The translations under genes were made by a program, and so were the position numbers. The notes beneath the pieces were generated by a model. That model was not told where the DNA came from. It searched no databases and worked only from the letters and a program-made list of their open reading frames with translations. Below, piece after piece: positions 23,058 through 34,512 of a DNA stretch of 64,000 nt. The stretch's first letter is position 1. Every line of letters begins with the position of its first letter. This DNA is from Branchiostoma floridae (taxonomy: Eukaryota; Chordata; Leptocardii; Amphioxiformes; Branchiostomatidae). Location of the stretch: positions 8,047,558 to 8,111,557 of the forward strand of contig NC_049980.1 of assembly GCF_000003815.2 (NCBI RefSeq). Direction: 5' to 3'.

Positions 23058-24600
23058 AGCCTGCTATTACAATACAGCACAAACAATCTAACAATGCTCA
23101 TCTCGTCACATGCGGTACGGCCATCAAGTCATTGTGGACATAGTGGAAACACAGGTGCTTCAGTATTTTCAGGACTTCACGCACCCTATGATGCACACAG
23201 AAAGATGCCATGTATAAGAAGATTTTATTAAATGCAAGAAGTTAAGCACATAATTTGAATTGCATTATTGCTTAAGCGGGAACAACGAAACTTTTGGTAA
23301 ACAAAAATCAACAAACTGAACGGCTGTCCGATAGTGAGCGTGAACGCGACATACAGTTAGAACTGGACGCCCAGAATGCTACTATTGTCAAGTCTATACA
23401 CTATATACTGCGCAAATACCAGACAAATGGAAATGTGCTTGTCCAAACTGAAAATAGTCCTATCGTAATAGCAACTAAAAGTCGGACAAGTGAAAGAACA
23501 AGTCGTCAATGAATTCATTATCGGCAAGTTAACAGTTTCAAATTATGGACCTTACAATTACAAAATCTGGGTTGTGTTCGGAATCAGTTCTTTTTTTGTT
23601 ATGAGTGCTACAAAACAGCTGTTATTACTCAAAGCCTTCATTCACACAATACAGAATTGAGTATACCTCGTCATGTCTGGCCTTGACGTCGGTGAACCCT
23701 TTTGAAAACCGGTCATTCTCAAGATGCGCCGGGGATTCTCGTGACGTCTACCGAAACTTAAAAGGTTACGCACGGTGACGTTACGCTGACGCTCATCACA
23801 TCGATCCCTTCGGGAGCCCCTGCCTCCTTCAGCTTTCAGACGTTTCAGATTCTCTTGACATCTCCCCGGCCTTACGGTGACGCTTGGTGCATCCCTTCGG
23901 CAGCTCTAGCCTCCCTGGCCCGAGGCAAGACAGTTCAGCGCACGGTGCGGTGAGGAGAAGAGACGAGTATGCGTCATTTGCCTCACCTCTGCTGCAACAA
24001 ACACAAAAGGTTCAACGGCTGTACAGCGGGAGTGGTAATGTGACATACAATACGATGGGAAACCCTTGGATGAACTAGTGAAATTTACCAACTTGTACGA
24101 AGCTAAGGCTAAGCAACCAACAAAGGCTTGCCGGTTTTCCAATACCAAGTGGGAATGTGGCATACAATTAGATTTGAACGCCTCTATTCAACAGCAATCA
24201 ACTAAAATTCTACCTACACGACTATTGCTAAGCAGAGCCAGTTATCAGTCTCACCGATGAAAACGCGGCAGTTCTCCTTGTAGATAAACTCGGAGATTCT
24301 TCTTGCATCTCCCCGGACATTGACGTGAAGAACATCACGGTGACTTTCTCCTGCTCCCTTGCCCAGCCCCTCGCTTCTCTTGCGGAGGACAGACATTCCC
24401 GCTTACGGTATACGGGCTCGTGTGAAGAATTGGGTAAGGTGTTGCTTGGTTGAATAGTCGACCGTCAATGACAAGACAATGGTCTCGGCAGGCTGACAAA
24501 GGTGTGCCCAGAGCAGGTGCAAAAAGCACCACTGGTCTGTGATTGGTCAAGCAATCAATCATCCACGGGCATCATTGGCTGATGCATAGCGACTGGCGAT
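23058..24600. other. Intergenic, no supported gene
   Basis: G+C-richer than its surroundings in parts (23680-23960, 24280-24420). Short ORFs on both strands overlap one another and show no domain. I see no clear repeat boundary. It could be remnant 5' sequence of the zinc-finger unit, but this is not supported. Confidence 0.3.
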
Positions 24601-24856
24601 TGGTCCGTGAAGAGTCATTGACATACAAACATCAATACACAAGATATTAAAAACAATGCTGAAGTAAACATAGTTTAATGTGGGAACAGTGCACTCCTGC
24701 AATGCAGAGAGATCTTTTTTGAATTTGATAAAAAATTAAATTTGATTTAATCTTGGAATAACGTTATACAACTTAAGTTTGTCGATGTAGGTTAGACATC
24801 CAGGTAATAAGATACGCCAAAAAGTAGTTACTCAAGCAACTGGATATGGTTTTGAA

Positions 24857-25000
24857 ACGTTTGTTTGTTTGTTTATTTATTCGCACACAAGTATTACATT
24901 AAAACACAAAACGAAAACAATGGATAAAACAGGTGCAGGAGGAGGGAAAAAGCTTGTGAAGCTTATACTTAACCCTCCTCCTTTAAACTAAACAAAATTG
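24857..25000 (-). mobile_element. LINE 3' end with AAAC-type tail
   Basis: On the minus strand the sequence ends 'gcgaataaataaacaaacaa' followed by 'ac', the simple tail of a non-LTR retrotransposon, after a short region with 'gaggagggttaag'. It lies between the arms of the foldback element. No ORF remains, so it is a 5'-truncated copy. Confidence 0.5.
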
Positions 25001-25009
25001 ATTATGATA

Positions 25010-25255
25010 GATAATAATAAAGTAAAGTAATACATAGAATAATAATAATACAATAAGGATAAACAAGTAATTAATGGTATGAATTAACAATGAATGATAA
25101 AGTAACGTAATATGTAGAAAATGATAATGATGCAATAAGGATAACCAAGTAATTAATGGTTTGACTTAACAATAAATAATAAATCAGCATAATACTTAGA
25201 AAATGATAATAGTGCAATAAGGATAATCAAATAATGGAATGAATTAAGATAATAT
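25010..25255. repeat. A/T-rich tandem repeat, about 90-100 bp unit
   Basis: Roughly two and a half degenerate units, each with 'gcaataaggataa-caagtaattaatgg' features and a GATAATAA-like run (near 25040, 25130 and 25215). Non-coding. Confidence 0.6.
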
Positions 25256-26589
25256 GATTAAAAAGAAAAAAAAATGTGGCTACTACAGGGGGCTCGGATG
25301 GATTAACAGATGGATTTTCAGATTACGTTTAAAAGCCATTCAAAACCATATCAAAACCATATCCAGTTGCTTGAGTAACTACTTTTTGGCGTAACTTAAG
25401 TTTGATTTGTTGAATTAATGATTGTATATTTAAGAGCATGTCATTAACAGATAAGCAAAGAGTTGTTCCATAATTGCGAGTAATGTACAAATGTACATTT
25501 CATAACTTTGCAAGTTGTGAACTAACTGGCATTTGCACAGTCTAATATTATGACCACCCAACACCAAGTGTGCTATTTTGACCATATGTTGCTCTCCCTG
25601 CTGGTTGGGATCGGTATTGCATTATGCTGCACAAGTTTTGGCCACAATTTACCCCTGAATATATACCATCTTTTGGTGATATATACCACCTTTGGGTATG
25701 TGTGAACAATGGACAGGGTGGAAGGCTGATGTCCACAGGAACTCTGCTATTCCTTACATGATTGAACTGTTGAACAAATGCGAATAAACACTGTTATGTA
25801 GAATATATCTATATATCTGAATGTATCGTTAACACTTGTAAGGATGACGACCTTTGTACCATATGTATGTAAATATTTATGTCAATATTATATCGTCCGT
25901 TCAGATTTCTAGCCTATTTAATGCATTCAGAATTTTAAATTTTAGATGTTATGTAAGCAGGGTTTTAACTATTCATTTTTAACCACACAACGTTCTAAGT
26001 TTTTAAGCAAGTCTCCAGTAACGTGTGTATCCGTATGTAAATGCCATCATAATTCCGACTTGATGTTTCAAGTCTGCGAAGTGGTATAATGAATAAAGAT
26101 TTCAAAGACATGGGCAGTGCTAATGGTGAAAAACACTGAAAGACAACCTTGTATGTTTTACTAGTAACCTGCCAAGCCAGCAATGTAGTTGTTATATCCT
26201 GTTGTGAACTTGAGTTGGTCACCCGAGATGCCTCGATGGATCCAGTTACAAGAGTTACTGACCTCTGGGAGTATCTGGTTCAAGTGGAGAAAAAAAGAGA
26301 ATAAATGGTGAGAAGGTGTTGTAATGTAAGGAATCCTATGTCAACACCATTGATGCAGTAAGGTCAAAGTCAGTGCCAAGTCCCGCGTCTTACAACAATC
26401 AACCGTTTCTTATCATTTGTATGGATCAATCCTCAACTGTTGCTTGTGGTACCAATAATGCTCTATCATCAAGGATTTTACTTTATTGGCAACAGTTGTC
26501 AAAAGTTGCCAGCTTGCCAGATATCTGATAACCATTGAGGCATTGAATTGACCAGTCCGGGGAAAGAAGCACAAATAAGTTGATCCACG

Positions 26590-27520
26590 TATTGGGTATT
26601 GAATACGTCACCGCTCAGGATTGTGAACGATAACATTGTGTACTAGACTGGAGGCAAGAATACTACACGCGAAGACCATAGGTGAGATTTTTTTTGTCAT
26701 TTTCGCTCTAGTCTGAGGCATATGTGAAACATCATTGACAAGCCGTTGAGACAATTGCATTTTCTTCGTAAATGAGTAATCATAGAACTGCTACAAAATC
26801 GGGAAAGCTTGGGGAAAAGAAGCTGAAAAGCAAGGCATGTAACTAGATAGCAAAAATTTACATGTACCTGACTCGACAGTTGCTTGGTTTGCAGCACCGC
26901 AGTTAAACGTGAAAAAAGTTCTCGACCTCACTCGGGTACAACCGAGGGCACATACTAGTATAATCAAATTTTGGGGCATATTTACTAAGGATGAGGCCTT
27001 TCATAAAAACATGAATATCCAACAAAGCTCAAACTAAGCATTGTGCTAATAGCTTTGGAGGCAAGGGCGACCGTTTTTGAAAATCAGTACAGCGAGAAAA
27101 ACACGCCCGTCGGTTAAGGAAGAGTAGATTACTACAAAATACGTCTCTACACATAAAAATAGGTTTAACTCTCCCTACAAAAGACAAAGTGCACGTGTCA
27201 AAAAAATGAGGACAAAATTAAACGAACTGCTTAAAAAAAGGCCGGTAAATATAACGTTAGTTACATGAGTGGTTTCGTTATCTATTGGTACGATGTAACT
27301 AAGCCCCCTGGCCTGAAGCATAAGGATTCGTGCATTTTCAGGAGGTTATTTATACCTGTCACGACACAACAAATACATTTTGTGGAAGACGTTAGCCTTC
27401 GCACCCACAAATTGTCACATCACCTGGTTTCTAAAAGAAATTACCATTTGGCAATGGTCAACTTACAGAAAATGGGAAAAATACTACGTAAATGTCTTTT
27501 TGTTCTATAACAAAAACTCC
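26590..27520 (+). repeat. GAL3ST upstream block, unit of copy 4
   Basis: Follows the same order as the blocks of copies 1 and 3: candidate exon at 26645-26685 (here with donor 'ccatag|gtgaga'), 'gagtaatcatagaactgc', 'gatgaggcctttcataaaaa' and 'ctccagaaatggtcaac'-like text near 27450. It lacks the MITE that the other two blocks carry. After it, 27532-27640 is a short repeat ('tctatagcaggctctct') also found in the intron of copy 1 (4919-5010). Confidence 0.6.
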
Positions 27521-27842
27521 GTATGTGCTTAGCCTCTATAGCAGGCTCTCTATGGCCTTTTTTGGCACTTTTGCTGGCCATTTCTTTTTGTACTGGGTCG
27601 CTGATTGCTGGCCTCTCTGATAGCCGGCCATTTTAAAATGGCAGATTACAGAAAAAACACAGATTAACTGCAGCAGCTGTAGTCTCTTGTGCTGCAAAAC
27701 ATTATTGCATTGACATACCAGAAAAGTTTACACATCAAAATCTTTCCACCGATCACACTTGCGGGCTATGATGTGGACAAGAATTCTTATATCAATGATC
27801 TAACGAGTGTTTACTTGATCTAGGATCATCAGAGTTGCAAAC

Positions 27843-29750
27843 ATGGTGACACACATCGCGAGCTCGAGAATGGCGACGGCGTTTTTGGGCTGCACATTCT
27901 TGGGTTTCATTGTCTACGTTGGGCTCGGCTTCACTTTCATAAGCATGTATGAGAGCAGCATGCCGAGTACTAACTGGGCGCCACCTCACAACATTCCCAG
28001 CAGGTACTGTAACTTACAACCCATGAAGTTTGTAGCTCAATTGAAGGCAAGGTTCTTAAATACAAGCGGTCCCAAACGTGACTGTGTCTGTATCCCCCCT
28101 CGTCTCCGTTCAGGACTAGTGTGTATACCCGTCGTCTCAGTTCAAGACCAGTGTGTATCCCCCTCGTCTCCGTTCAAGACGTGTGTTTGAAATATTCTGA
28201 TCTAGGTTGAGTGTATTAAAAAAAAACTAAGTCATGGTGTGTTATATAAGGCTTAAGTCACATTTCCAAACCGGGGCCCGGCGGGGATGCTTAAAGAAAC
28301 AAAAAATTGAAATACGTACCTGGATACATACACAAATTATGCCCATGAATCTTATGTTACATTTCGTGTACTTTGATGTCTTTTATATCATACGTTTCCC
28401 TCCCGAAAGCTGCACAGCCGGGCCCCGGTTTGCAAATATGACCTACGCCTTACACGTATCAATAATAACCAAGCAAAGAAGATAAGATGATGACGTTTCA
28501 CAAACGCATCAGAAAGTATTATTAGTAAACAATTTCCTTCAAAATTTATCATTAGGAAATTTTCCGGAACACGAGGTGAAGAAATCTGTGACGTCAAGCG
28601 AAACTTCACCTTCGTGAAGGTACACAAAGCGGGAGGAACAACAGCAACCTGCATCTTCCAACGCTTCGGCTACGAACACAACCTGACCTTCGTTCTGCCG
28701 ATGAATATCAAGAGTGACGTCGGCTGGCCCAACTTCTTAAAAAAAGAAGACTTCATTCCTTCGGCGGATGGCACATTTAACGTACTAGTTGATCACACTG
28801 TCTATCATAGGAAGTTGTTAGATCATATCATGCCTCCCGATACTGTCTACATCGCTATACTTAGACATCCGCTAGCTCAACTCAGATCTGTTTTCAACTG
28901 GTATAGCCTTGCCAAAAAGTTCACTGGGTTGAAAGGGGAAGATCCTGTTGCTTCGTTCCTGAAGGATCCCGAAAAGTACCAAATTCCTTACGTTACCCGG
29001 TCAAAAGCACCTCTCATCCTTTCCAAGAATTTCATGGCGTACGATCTTGGATTCCCTCTGGGACTTTTTGATGACCGATCCTCTGTCAATGAGTTTGTTC
29101 AAAAGATAGCTAGAGAAATTGATTTGGTTCTTATTTTAGAGCACTTTAGCGAATCGCTGGTATTGTTGAGGCGGATGATGTGTTGGAAACTGAAAGACAT
29201 TCTGTATAACGTCAATCCCAAAAATCTGCGAAACTATACAAAATCGACAACAGAAAATGCAAGTTTAGTTGAGGCTCATCGTCGCTGGAGCAATGTGGAT
29301 TATCTTTTGTATGATTATTTCAATACGACACTTTGGCAGAAAATTCAAGACGAGGACAACGATTTTCACCAAGAGGTGCGCCATTTTGAAAACGTACTGC
29401 AGTCAATGACGACATACTGTACCAAGGCAATCCTGGCTAGGGCAGCAAACAAGACGGTACCAAATGTGACGCCAGTTTTTACGTGGGAAGTTAACAATAC
29501 AGCGGGAAGGCAGACAATTCCGAGAACAGCTTGGCACGATCAGTTTGACATAGATCCGCACTTGTGCCTAAAGCTGAAAATGGAATGGCAGGACTGGGAG
29601 TTCGTTTTGAAAAAGAAACATGTGCACAAGCCGATGGTGAAAAATGGTACAGATATAGTCAGAAGCACCATACAGTACACACGTCTCAAAATTCTGGATC
29701 AAACCCTACTGTCAAATGTCTTCAACATAACTTATGAACAGGACGTGTAA
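27843..29750 (+). CDS. GAL3ST-like galactose 3-O-sulfotransferase, copy 4
   Basis: Exons 27843-28003 and 28556-29750 (phase 2) encode 451 residues. Exon 1 has the same signal-anchor layout but more substitutions than exons 1 of copies 2 and 3. The PAPS 5' loop, the L-R-H-P-L-A-Q-L-R-S-V-F region with the following N-W-Y, and the E-H-F-S-E-S-L-V-L-L-R-R block are intact. It is 12-13 residues shorter than the other copies because a segment after K-A-I-L (E-F-E-V-Q-K-R-L-V-T-R-R in copy 2) is absent, in a poorly conserved region before the C-terminal W-H-D-Q-F-D block. Its intron holds a GGGCCCGG-type MITE. The open frame over 1.36 kb argues for function; acceptor unknown. Confidence 0.9.
28250..28452. 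mobile_element. MITE, GGGCCCGG family, copy C (in GAL3ST copy 4 intron)
   Basis: Terminal inverted repeats 'ggcttaagtcacatttccaa' and 'gcaaatatgacctacgcctt' with inner 'ccggggcccggc' and 'gccgggccccgg'. The introns of copies 1-3 lack it, so it arrived after this unit separated. Confidence 0.75.
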
Positions 29751-31109
29751 TGACAAAAGGCAGCGTTTTAATTAAAAGTTAGATATTCTTAGTGATTGTG
29801 TTAGTTTCTGTAAGCTATATGGATGTCATCTTCTGGGAAGCCCAAAAACTGATGCGAGCGTACAAAGATTATTGCCATGGCGACGGTTTTATTGTTTATA
29901 AGTATGAATGATTGTTTTTGTTGGTGTGCTTTACTATTTGTGTTCTACCCATTCGTCTGGCTGTATGTATATGCATTTTACGCGATCAATGTTTGTAGGG
30001 CATTGCTGCCGACAAAAAAGGAGGTTTGACTTTCTTGTGGGTGAGGAGTGACCTATTGTAAATGTTTCTCATTGATTACACAAATGAGGCCCTCATTTGT
30101 ATAAATCATATATTCTCTATCTAAATAACAATATGCTCATATATGAATACAAAAGTCTTAGCAAGGAGCATTTCTACTAAACTCCAGTTTGCAGTTTTGC
30201 AGATTACCATTATAATGCCAAATGTCGCAAGAATGAAATTCTCATCCTTTGACATTATGCTATTATAACACTTTCTCATGAATTACGCAAACTGGGTAAC
30301 AATTTGTACGATGGTGTCTGTCGATATTTATCTACATTTCAGTTACATATGTCATGTTTGAGTGTCCTACTATGAAATGATGTGGATTAATAAACTGTCC
30401 TTATTGATTATGCAAATTAGCCCCTGATTTGTATTAACAGTCCTTGAGTACAGAAGGCATATACGAAGCTATCTACATTCCAAATATCATGACGATCCGT
30501 CAATCCTTTCTCGAGTAATTTCCCCCTCCAAAGAAAAGATACAAGTGCGCACGCGCGGACTAATTTACACAGAATTCGGTGAATCTTTGCCAATCGAACA
30601 TATGCTACACAGTTAGGCTAATATTTTTGTCTATTTCTGCTACATATGTCATATTTTGGAGTATCCTGTTATGAAATACAGTGGATTGTCCTCATTACTT
30701 TATACAAACGCCCCTGCAGTTCCATAAAGCTGCTACAGGTCCAGCTACCTACCACAAAAAAATTGCATATTTAGGTGAAAAAAACCGTTCTGCTGCATGC
30801 ATTACAAGGTCATACACCATGGGGGACCAAATTCGACCTTGACAAACTGAGTTGGAGAAAATTTTATTTCCCTTTATTACTTATTTCTCATTGTGCAGTT
30901 CTTAAGATAATCAATTAATTGAACTTTGTTCTAAAATATTGCAATACACTTTCGCTTATATTCGACTTAAGCTTCCAATTGCAACATTAACCGTTAGATG
31001 TCATGTATGGCTAGGCGTGTTTTTTCTCTTACAACTGTTTATTCAATATCGATTTTTGTGTACAAGGTGCACAATGTCTTACTCCATTGGGTTTCAATCT
31101 CAAAGTCAC
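29751..31109. other. 3' flank of GAL3ST copy 4
   Basis: 29751-30640 is paralogous to the flank of copy 2, and 30490-31100 to the flank of truncated copy 1. It is the only unit with the full 3' flank, and so shows what copy 1 lost. Non-coding; the ORF at 30939 has no recognisable domain. Confidence 0.55.
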
Positions 31110-33540
31110 GAGAATATGCCAGCAAATTCATAACATCTCTATTTGCCCATAGCTTATTTTAGACGAAGAAATTTCATCTCTCGTATCCATGTACTTTGCT
31201 TCCTTTCTGGGACAAGGCGGCCACTCTTGTACCAGAATAGCCGCAATATACATGTGCACGAAAAATAGGATTAATTGAGAACAAAAGACTTAGTCACTCC
31301 TATACAGAATATAGTAACGAAAATCTACTCTTGCACAAAAAAGTGCGTTTAGAAGAAAAACAGTTACAAGAATATCTAGGTACTAAGATATATGCAATAT
31401 TAAACGAGTTAAAAAAACAAACCAACGTAACTTGCTCTGGGTAGAATTATTACACTTCATATACACAAATAACTTCTTATAACTTAATAGATATTGATTA
31501 GAAACTATCATTTCTACGGAGATAAAAGTTTACAACTGACTTAAATTACTAACAGCTATTTTCATACATGTATAGAACACGATCTAAAAACCATGACTTG
31601 CTAGTAATTACAAAATATGTGAGAAAGAATTTTGCTCTCAAAGCCTGTATTCATGTCTTTTGCCTTTATTTTGGGACAAGGTGGCCAGTCTTGAACCAGA
31701 ATACAGGCAAAATACACTAATGAAAAGGCTTAGTAAGAACAAAGGACTTTCAGTCAGAGTATCTTGAAAAGAACGAGCGCAAAACAAACATTTTATTGTC
31801 AGACACCTCGTCACGGATGCAAATATCAACAGTTCGACTATTCTACTGCACAGAATGCCAACATCTAGCAAACATAAGTGGCGAGAATCCCTGTAAGTAC
31901 AGGACAACTCAAAAACCCCACTTATTCCCAACATGCGAGACCCCATGCAAAAGAAAAAGATAAGAAGTATAACTATTCTGCTGCATAGAAGTCCACCGTG
32001 GACAACGTCAATACACTGGTGAAAAACCTACATATGCGAGGAGAGTGTGGATACAGAACTTCAAATTAACTTATACAACGTACAAGAGTAAACATTGGAG
32101 AAAAACTTACAGGTGCGACCATTCTGCTGTACAGACATATAATTTTGACAAGCATAACACTTGTGAAAGGCCCTACATGTGTGGGGAAGTCTGCTGAAAA
32201 ATTTTTTGCTAAGATACAAGAATCACAAGTGGAAAATATAATCACAAGGAGGAAGGCAAATTCATTTCAATTATACAGTACATGTACAAACAGGTAACTG
32301 AGGAACGTTTAAAAAAGAATCTTTACCAAGGAAGATGGCTAAGACTATGGCTAACACTCAGTACATGTAAGTAACACAATATACATGTCTGTAAAGCTGT
32401 ACACTTTGCGTTAATGAGATTATTAACAATAACTCTTTCTACAACGTAGACATAGAATGATTAGCTGCCATTAAAATTTTTCATTTTTTCTCATCAAGAA
32501 ATTCTGCTGGTGGTAGCAAGATAGGAAGTTAATGATTTGTGACGTTAGATTTTGAGCTTTTAAAAACCGAATGTACAATTCCATCTGTCTATCTGCGACA
32601 TCTGGGAGAATCGCAATTTTTTGGTTAGTGACAAGGCGTTGAGCACGTTTTGTTGACATCCTGAATAATGTTACTGGTGGTTGATTAGAACATCTTGAGA
32701 GCAGTGGCTACTTCTGCACACAGCGCTTCAGCCAGTTTCTGCAGCATACAGGCCCGATGTATGGATGGTTCGGTTTCTGTGACTATGCCGATGGTCGGGA
32801 TTGGATCCGGAGTTACTGCAAAGTTCAGTCCTTTAGAGAACAGGGACTTCTCTAGTCATGTTAGTTCGTAACAACTCAGGCTCTTCAATCACATGTCTTC
32901 CTTTCTGTCCCTGTGTCGTCGTCTTGGTTCGGGACCCAAGATGACGACACTGCGAGGGCAGCTTGCGTAATGGTCCAGGTTCCCGACCCATAGACCATCG
33001 CACAAGGCAGAAAAGACGGCGGTAGAACAACCCAAGCAGCCATAAACTAACAAAACCAGAAAAGTCCCTGCTTTCCAGAGGACGGAACCTCACAGTAACT
33101 CCGAACACAACCCCGGCCATCAACACAATCACAGAAACCTTACCAGCCACACATCGGACCTGCATGCCACGGAAACCGACAAAAGCACTGCCTGCAAAAG
33201 AAGCCACCACTCACAAAACGCCCCAACCCACCACCACCAACATCACTCAAGATGTCAACAAAACACACTCAAGCACCTTCCCACAGGCCAAGAGATTGCA
33301 AGTATCCCTGCCAACATTACCTCAGGCAAACACATGGAATCGCACGTTCAGTTAAAGATATAGATATATGAAAATCACAAATAATTAACTTTCCATCATG
33401 CCAAAGACAAGTCAGTGCCAGCTTATGTCTGCAATATGTTTTCCGCTCTACATCTCAGTCTCGATGACACAAATTGCACATTGACAAAGTTACAATACAA
33501 GATAAAGAAAAACTGTCCAGGTAGATGACGCATACACGGG
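31110..33540 (+). repeat. Segmental duplicate II with zinc-finger remnant
   Basis: Paralogue of 19600-22210. Ends near a palindromic repeat at 33543, which has no counterpart in copy I, where the matching point is about 22100 ('gacgcata-ac'). No intact ORF; the ORF track-length frames at 31638 and 32833 on the minus strand are conserved only as DNA and show no domain. Confidence 0.7.
31825..32200 (+). pseudogene. Decayed C2H2 zinc-finger exon, copy II
   Basis: Near 31975-32110 one frame reads Y-N-Y-S-A-A-stop-K-S-T-V-D-N-V, then R-G-E-C-G-Y-R-T-S-N, then I-G-E-K-L-T. Near 32155 another frame gives C-E-R-P-Y-M-C-G-E. These are the finger and linker pattern of tandem C2H2 proteins (C-D-Y-S-A, T-G-E-K-P-Y), broken by stops and frameshifts. 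It sits at the same place relative to GAL3ST copy 4 as copy I relative to copy 3. Confidence 0.65.
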
Positions 33541-33542
33541 TC

Positions 33543-33730
33543 TACCGAAAGTGCGAAAAGGAACGAAAAGGAACGAAAAGGAACGAAAAGAAACAAACAT
33601 TCCTTTTCGTTCCTTTTCGCACTTTCGGTACTTTCCTTTTCGTTCCTTTTCGCACTTTCGGCACTTTCCTTTTCGTTCCTTTTCGCTTTTTTGCTACCGA
33701 AAGTGCGAAAAGGAACGAATAGGAACGAAG
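33543..33730. repeat. Palindromic array of a 10-bp unit
   Basis: Units of GGAACGAAAA are read forward three times from 33556 to 33590. The reverse complement (TTTTCGTTCC) then follows in three groups from 33604 to 33690, separated by 'cgcactttcgg-actttcc', and the forward form returns at 33695-33730. The whole can fold on itself almost completely. The repeated peptides in all frames are a by-product. Copy I of the segmental duplication lacks it. Confidence 0.85.
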
Positions 33731-34512
33731 TATGAAGCAAACTAAAATAAAATCAATGAGAATATAAGGAACCGGTACTGTGGGCGTTAGAAGCCTATGA
33801 AACGTGTTTTATTTTACTCAGAATTTGGCAATATCAAATTTTTACGGGGCTGTTTTAGGCTGTTGTGTTTGTGTGGCTAAATTATTCTCTGAAGATCAGC
33901 GAAATACAAGGAAACATAACTGAGATAAGAAAGTAAGGACTAAAATTCAGTTACTGGTGGGTGATGGATAAATATCGATTAATATACATTTTCAGAATTG
34001 GGCAAGATTGTAGGAATGTTGTATTTGGGTGGCTTCTGTTCTCCCAAGGAGGTTATCTGAATATAACCTCCTTGGTTCTCCCAAGATGGGAGCGCCGCAT
34101 GCAAATGACCTGCGATTGCAATTGTTTACGTCTAATAGAAGTCTGGTCAGGAAGGATATGCTAATAAACTGCTGCCCCACGAGCATGACAGCTCCCTTCA
34201 ACAGAGCCCACAGCAAGGTTTTCTGGAGACTGGAGACATATCTTCTTGCTCGTTCACGACAAAAGAAAAGCTGTGAAAGGATAGACATGTATACATTGTA
34301 CCAAGGAGTTTCCTTCACGTTGTACCATGAGTATTAATCATTTTGCGGGAAGAAAGGGCCAACGTGAGGAATTTGTGCAAAGGATATTGGGAAACTACGG
34401 AGAGATCTGGCGGGCGACTCACGTCTCCCGTGCAGGTTCGGCAGAAAAAGTCTTTGGAACCAGGCATCAAATTTAAGTCAACGCGGTGTCCCGATTGCCC
34501 GGGCCACTTATA
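33731..34512. other. Intergenic, no supported gene
   Basis: Short overlapping ORFs on both strands (33961-34337) have no recognisable domain. A 16-base piece 'ataacctccttggttc' near 34060 partly repeats the adjacent 'tcccaaggaggttat' in inverted orientation, a short hairpin. Nothing else seen. Confidence 0.3.

Larger units (their letters stand above)
24781..25392. mobile_element. Foldback element with nested LINE end
   Basis: The arms at about 24818-24856 and 25350-25391 are inverted repeats (left 'cgccaaaaagtagttactca', right its reverse complement ending 'tttttggcg'). The element is flanked by a direct repeat AACTTAAGTTT (24770-24780 and 25393-25403), a probable target-site duplication. 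The paralogous segment at 49.2 kb lacks it. The interior is occupied by a LINE 3' end and an A/T-rich tandem repeat. A partial copy of the left arm is at 4070-4215. Confidence 0.7.
24617..26558 (+). repeat. Paralogue of the TUBGCP4 intron-7 segment
   Basis: This stretch is similar in order and orientation to 48990-50060: 'acaaacatcaatacacaaga', 'tttaatgtgggaaca', 'ccacccaacaccaagt', 'ttacccctgaatatatacca', 'atgatggatccagttaca'-like and 'gaggcattgaattgaccagt'. In this copy the match is interrupted by the inverted-repeat element 24781-25392. Homology stops at 26558, equivalent to 50060, six bases before the start codon of the intronless gene at 50066. No coding part of that gene is present here. 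Confidence 0.8.

Noticed and set aside
32833-33210. 125-codon minus-strand ORF in segmental duplicate II
   Set aside because: Part of a segment conserved as DNA with copy I, where the frame is shorter and shifted; repetitive, no domain.
33423-33745. ORFs with repeated K-R-N-E-K-E or F-V-P-F-R peptides
   Set aside because: Direct product of the palindromic 10-bp repeat in every frame; not a gene.
34029-34337. 102-codon plus-strand ORF
   Set aside because: Overlaps an equally long minus-strand ORF, no domain, no conserved context.
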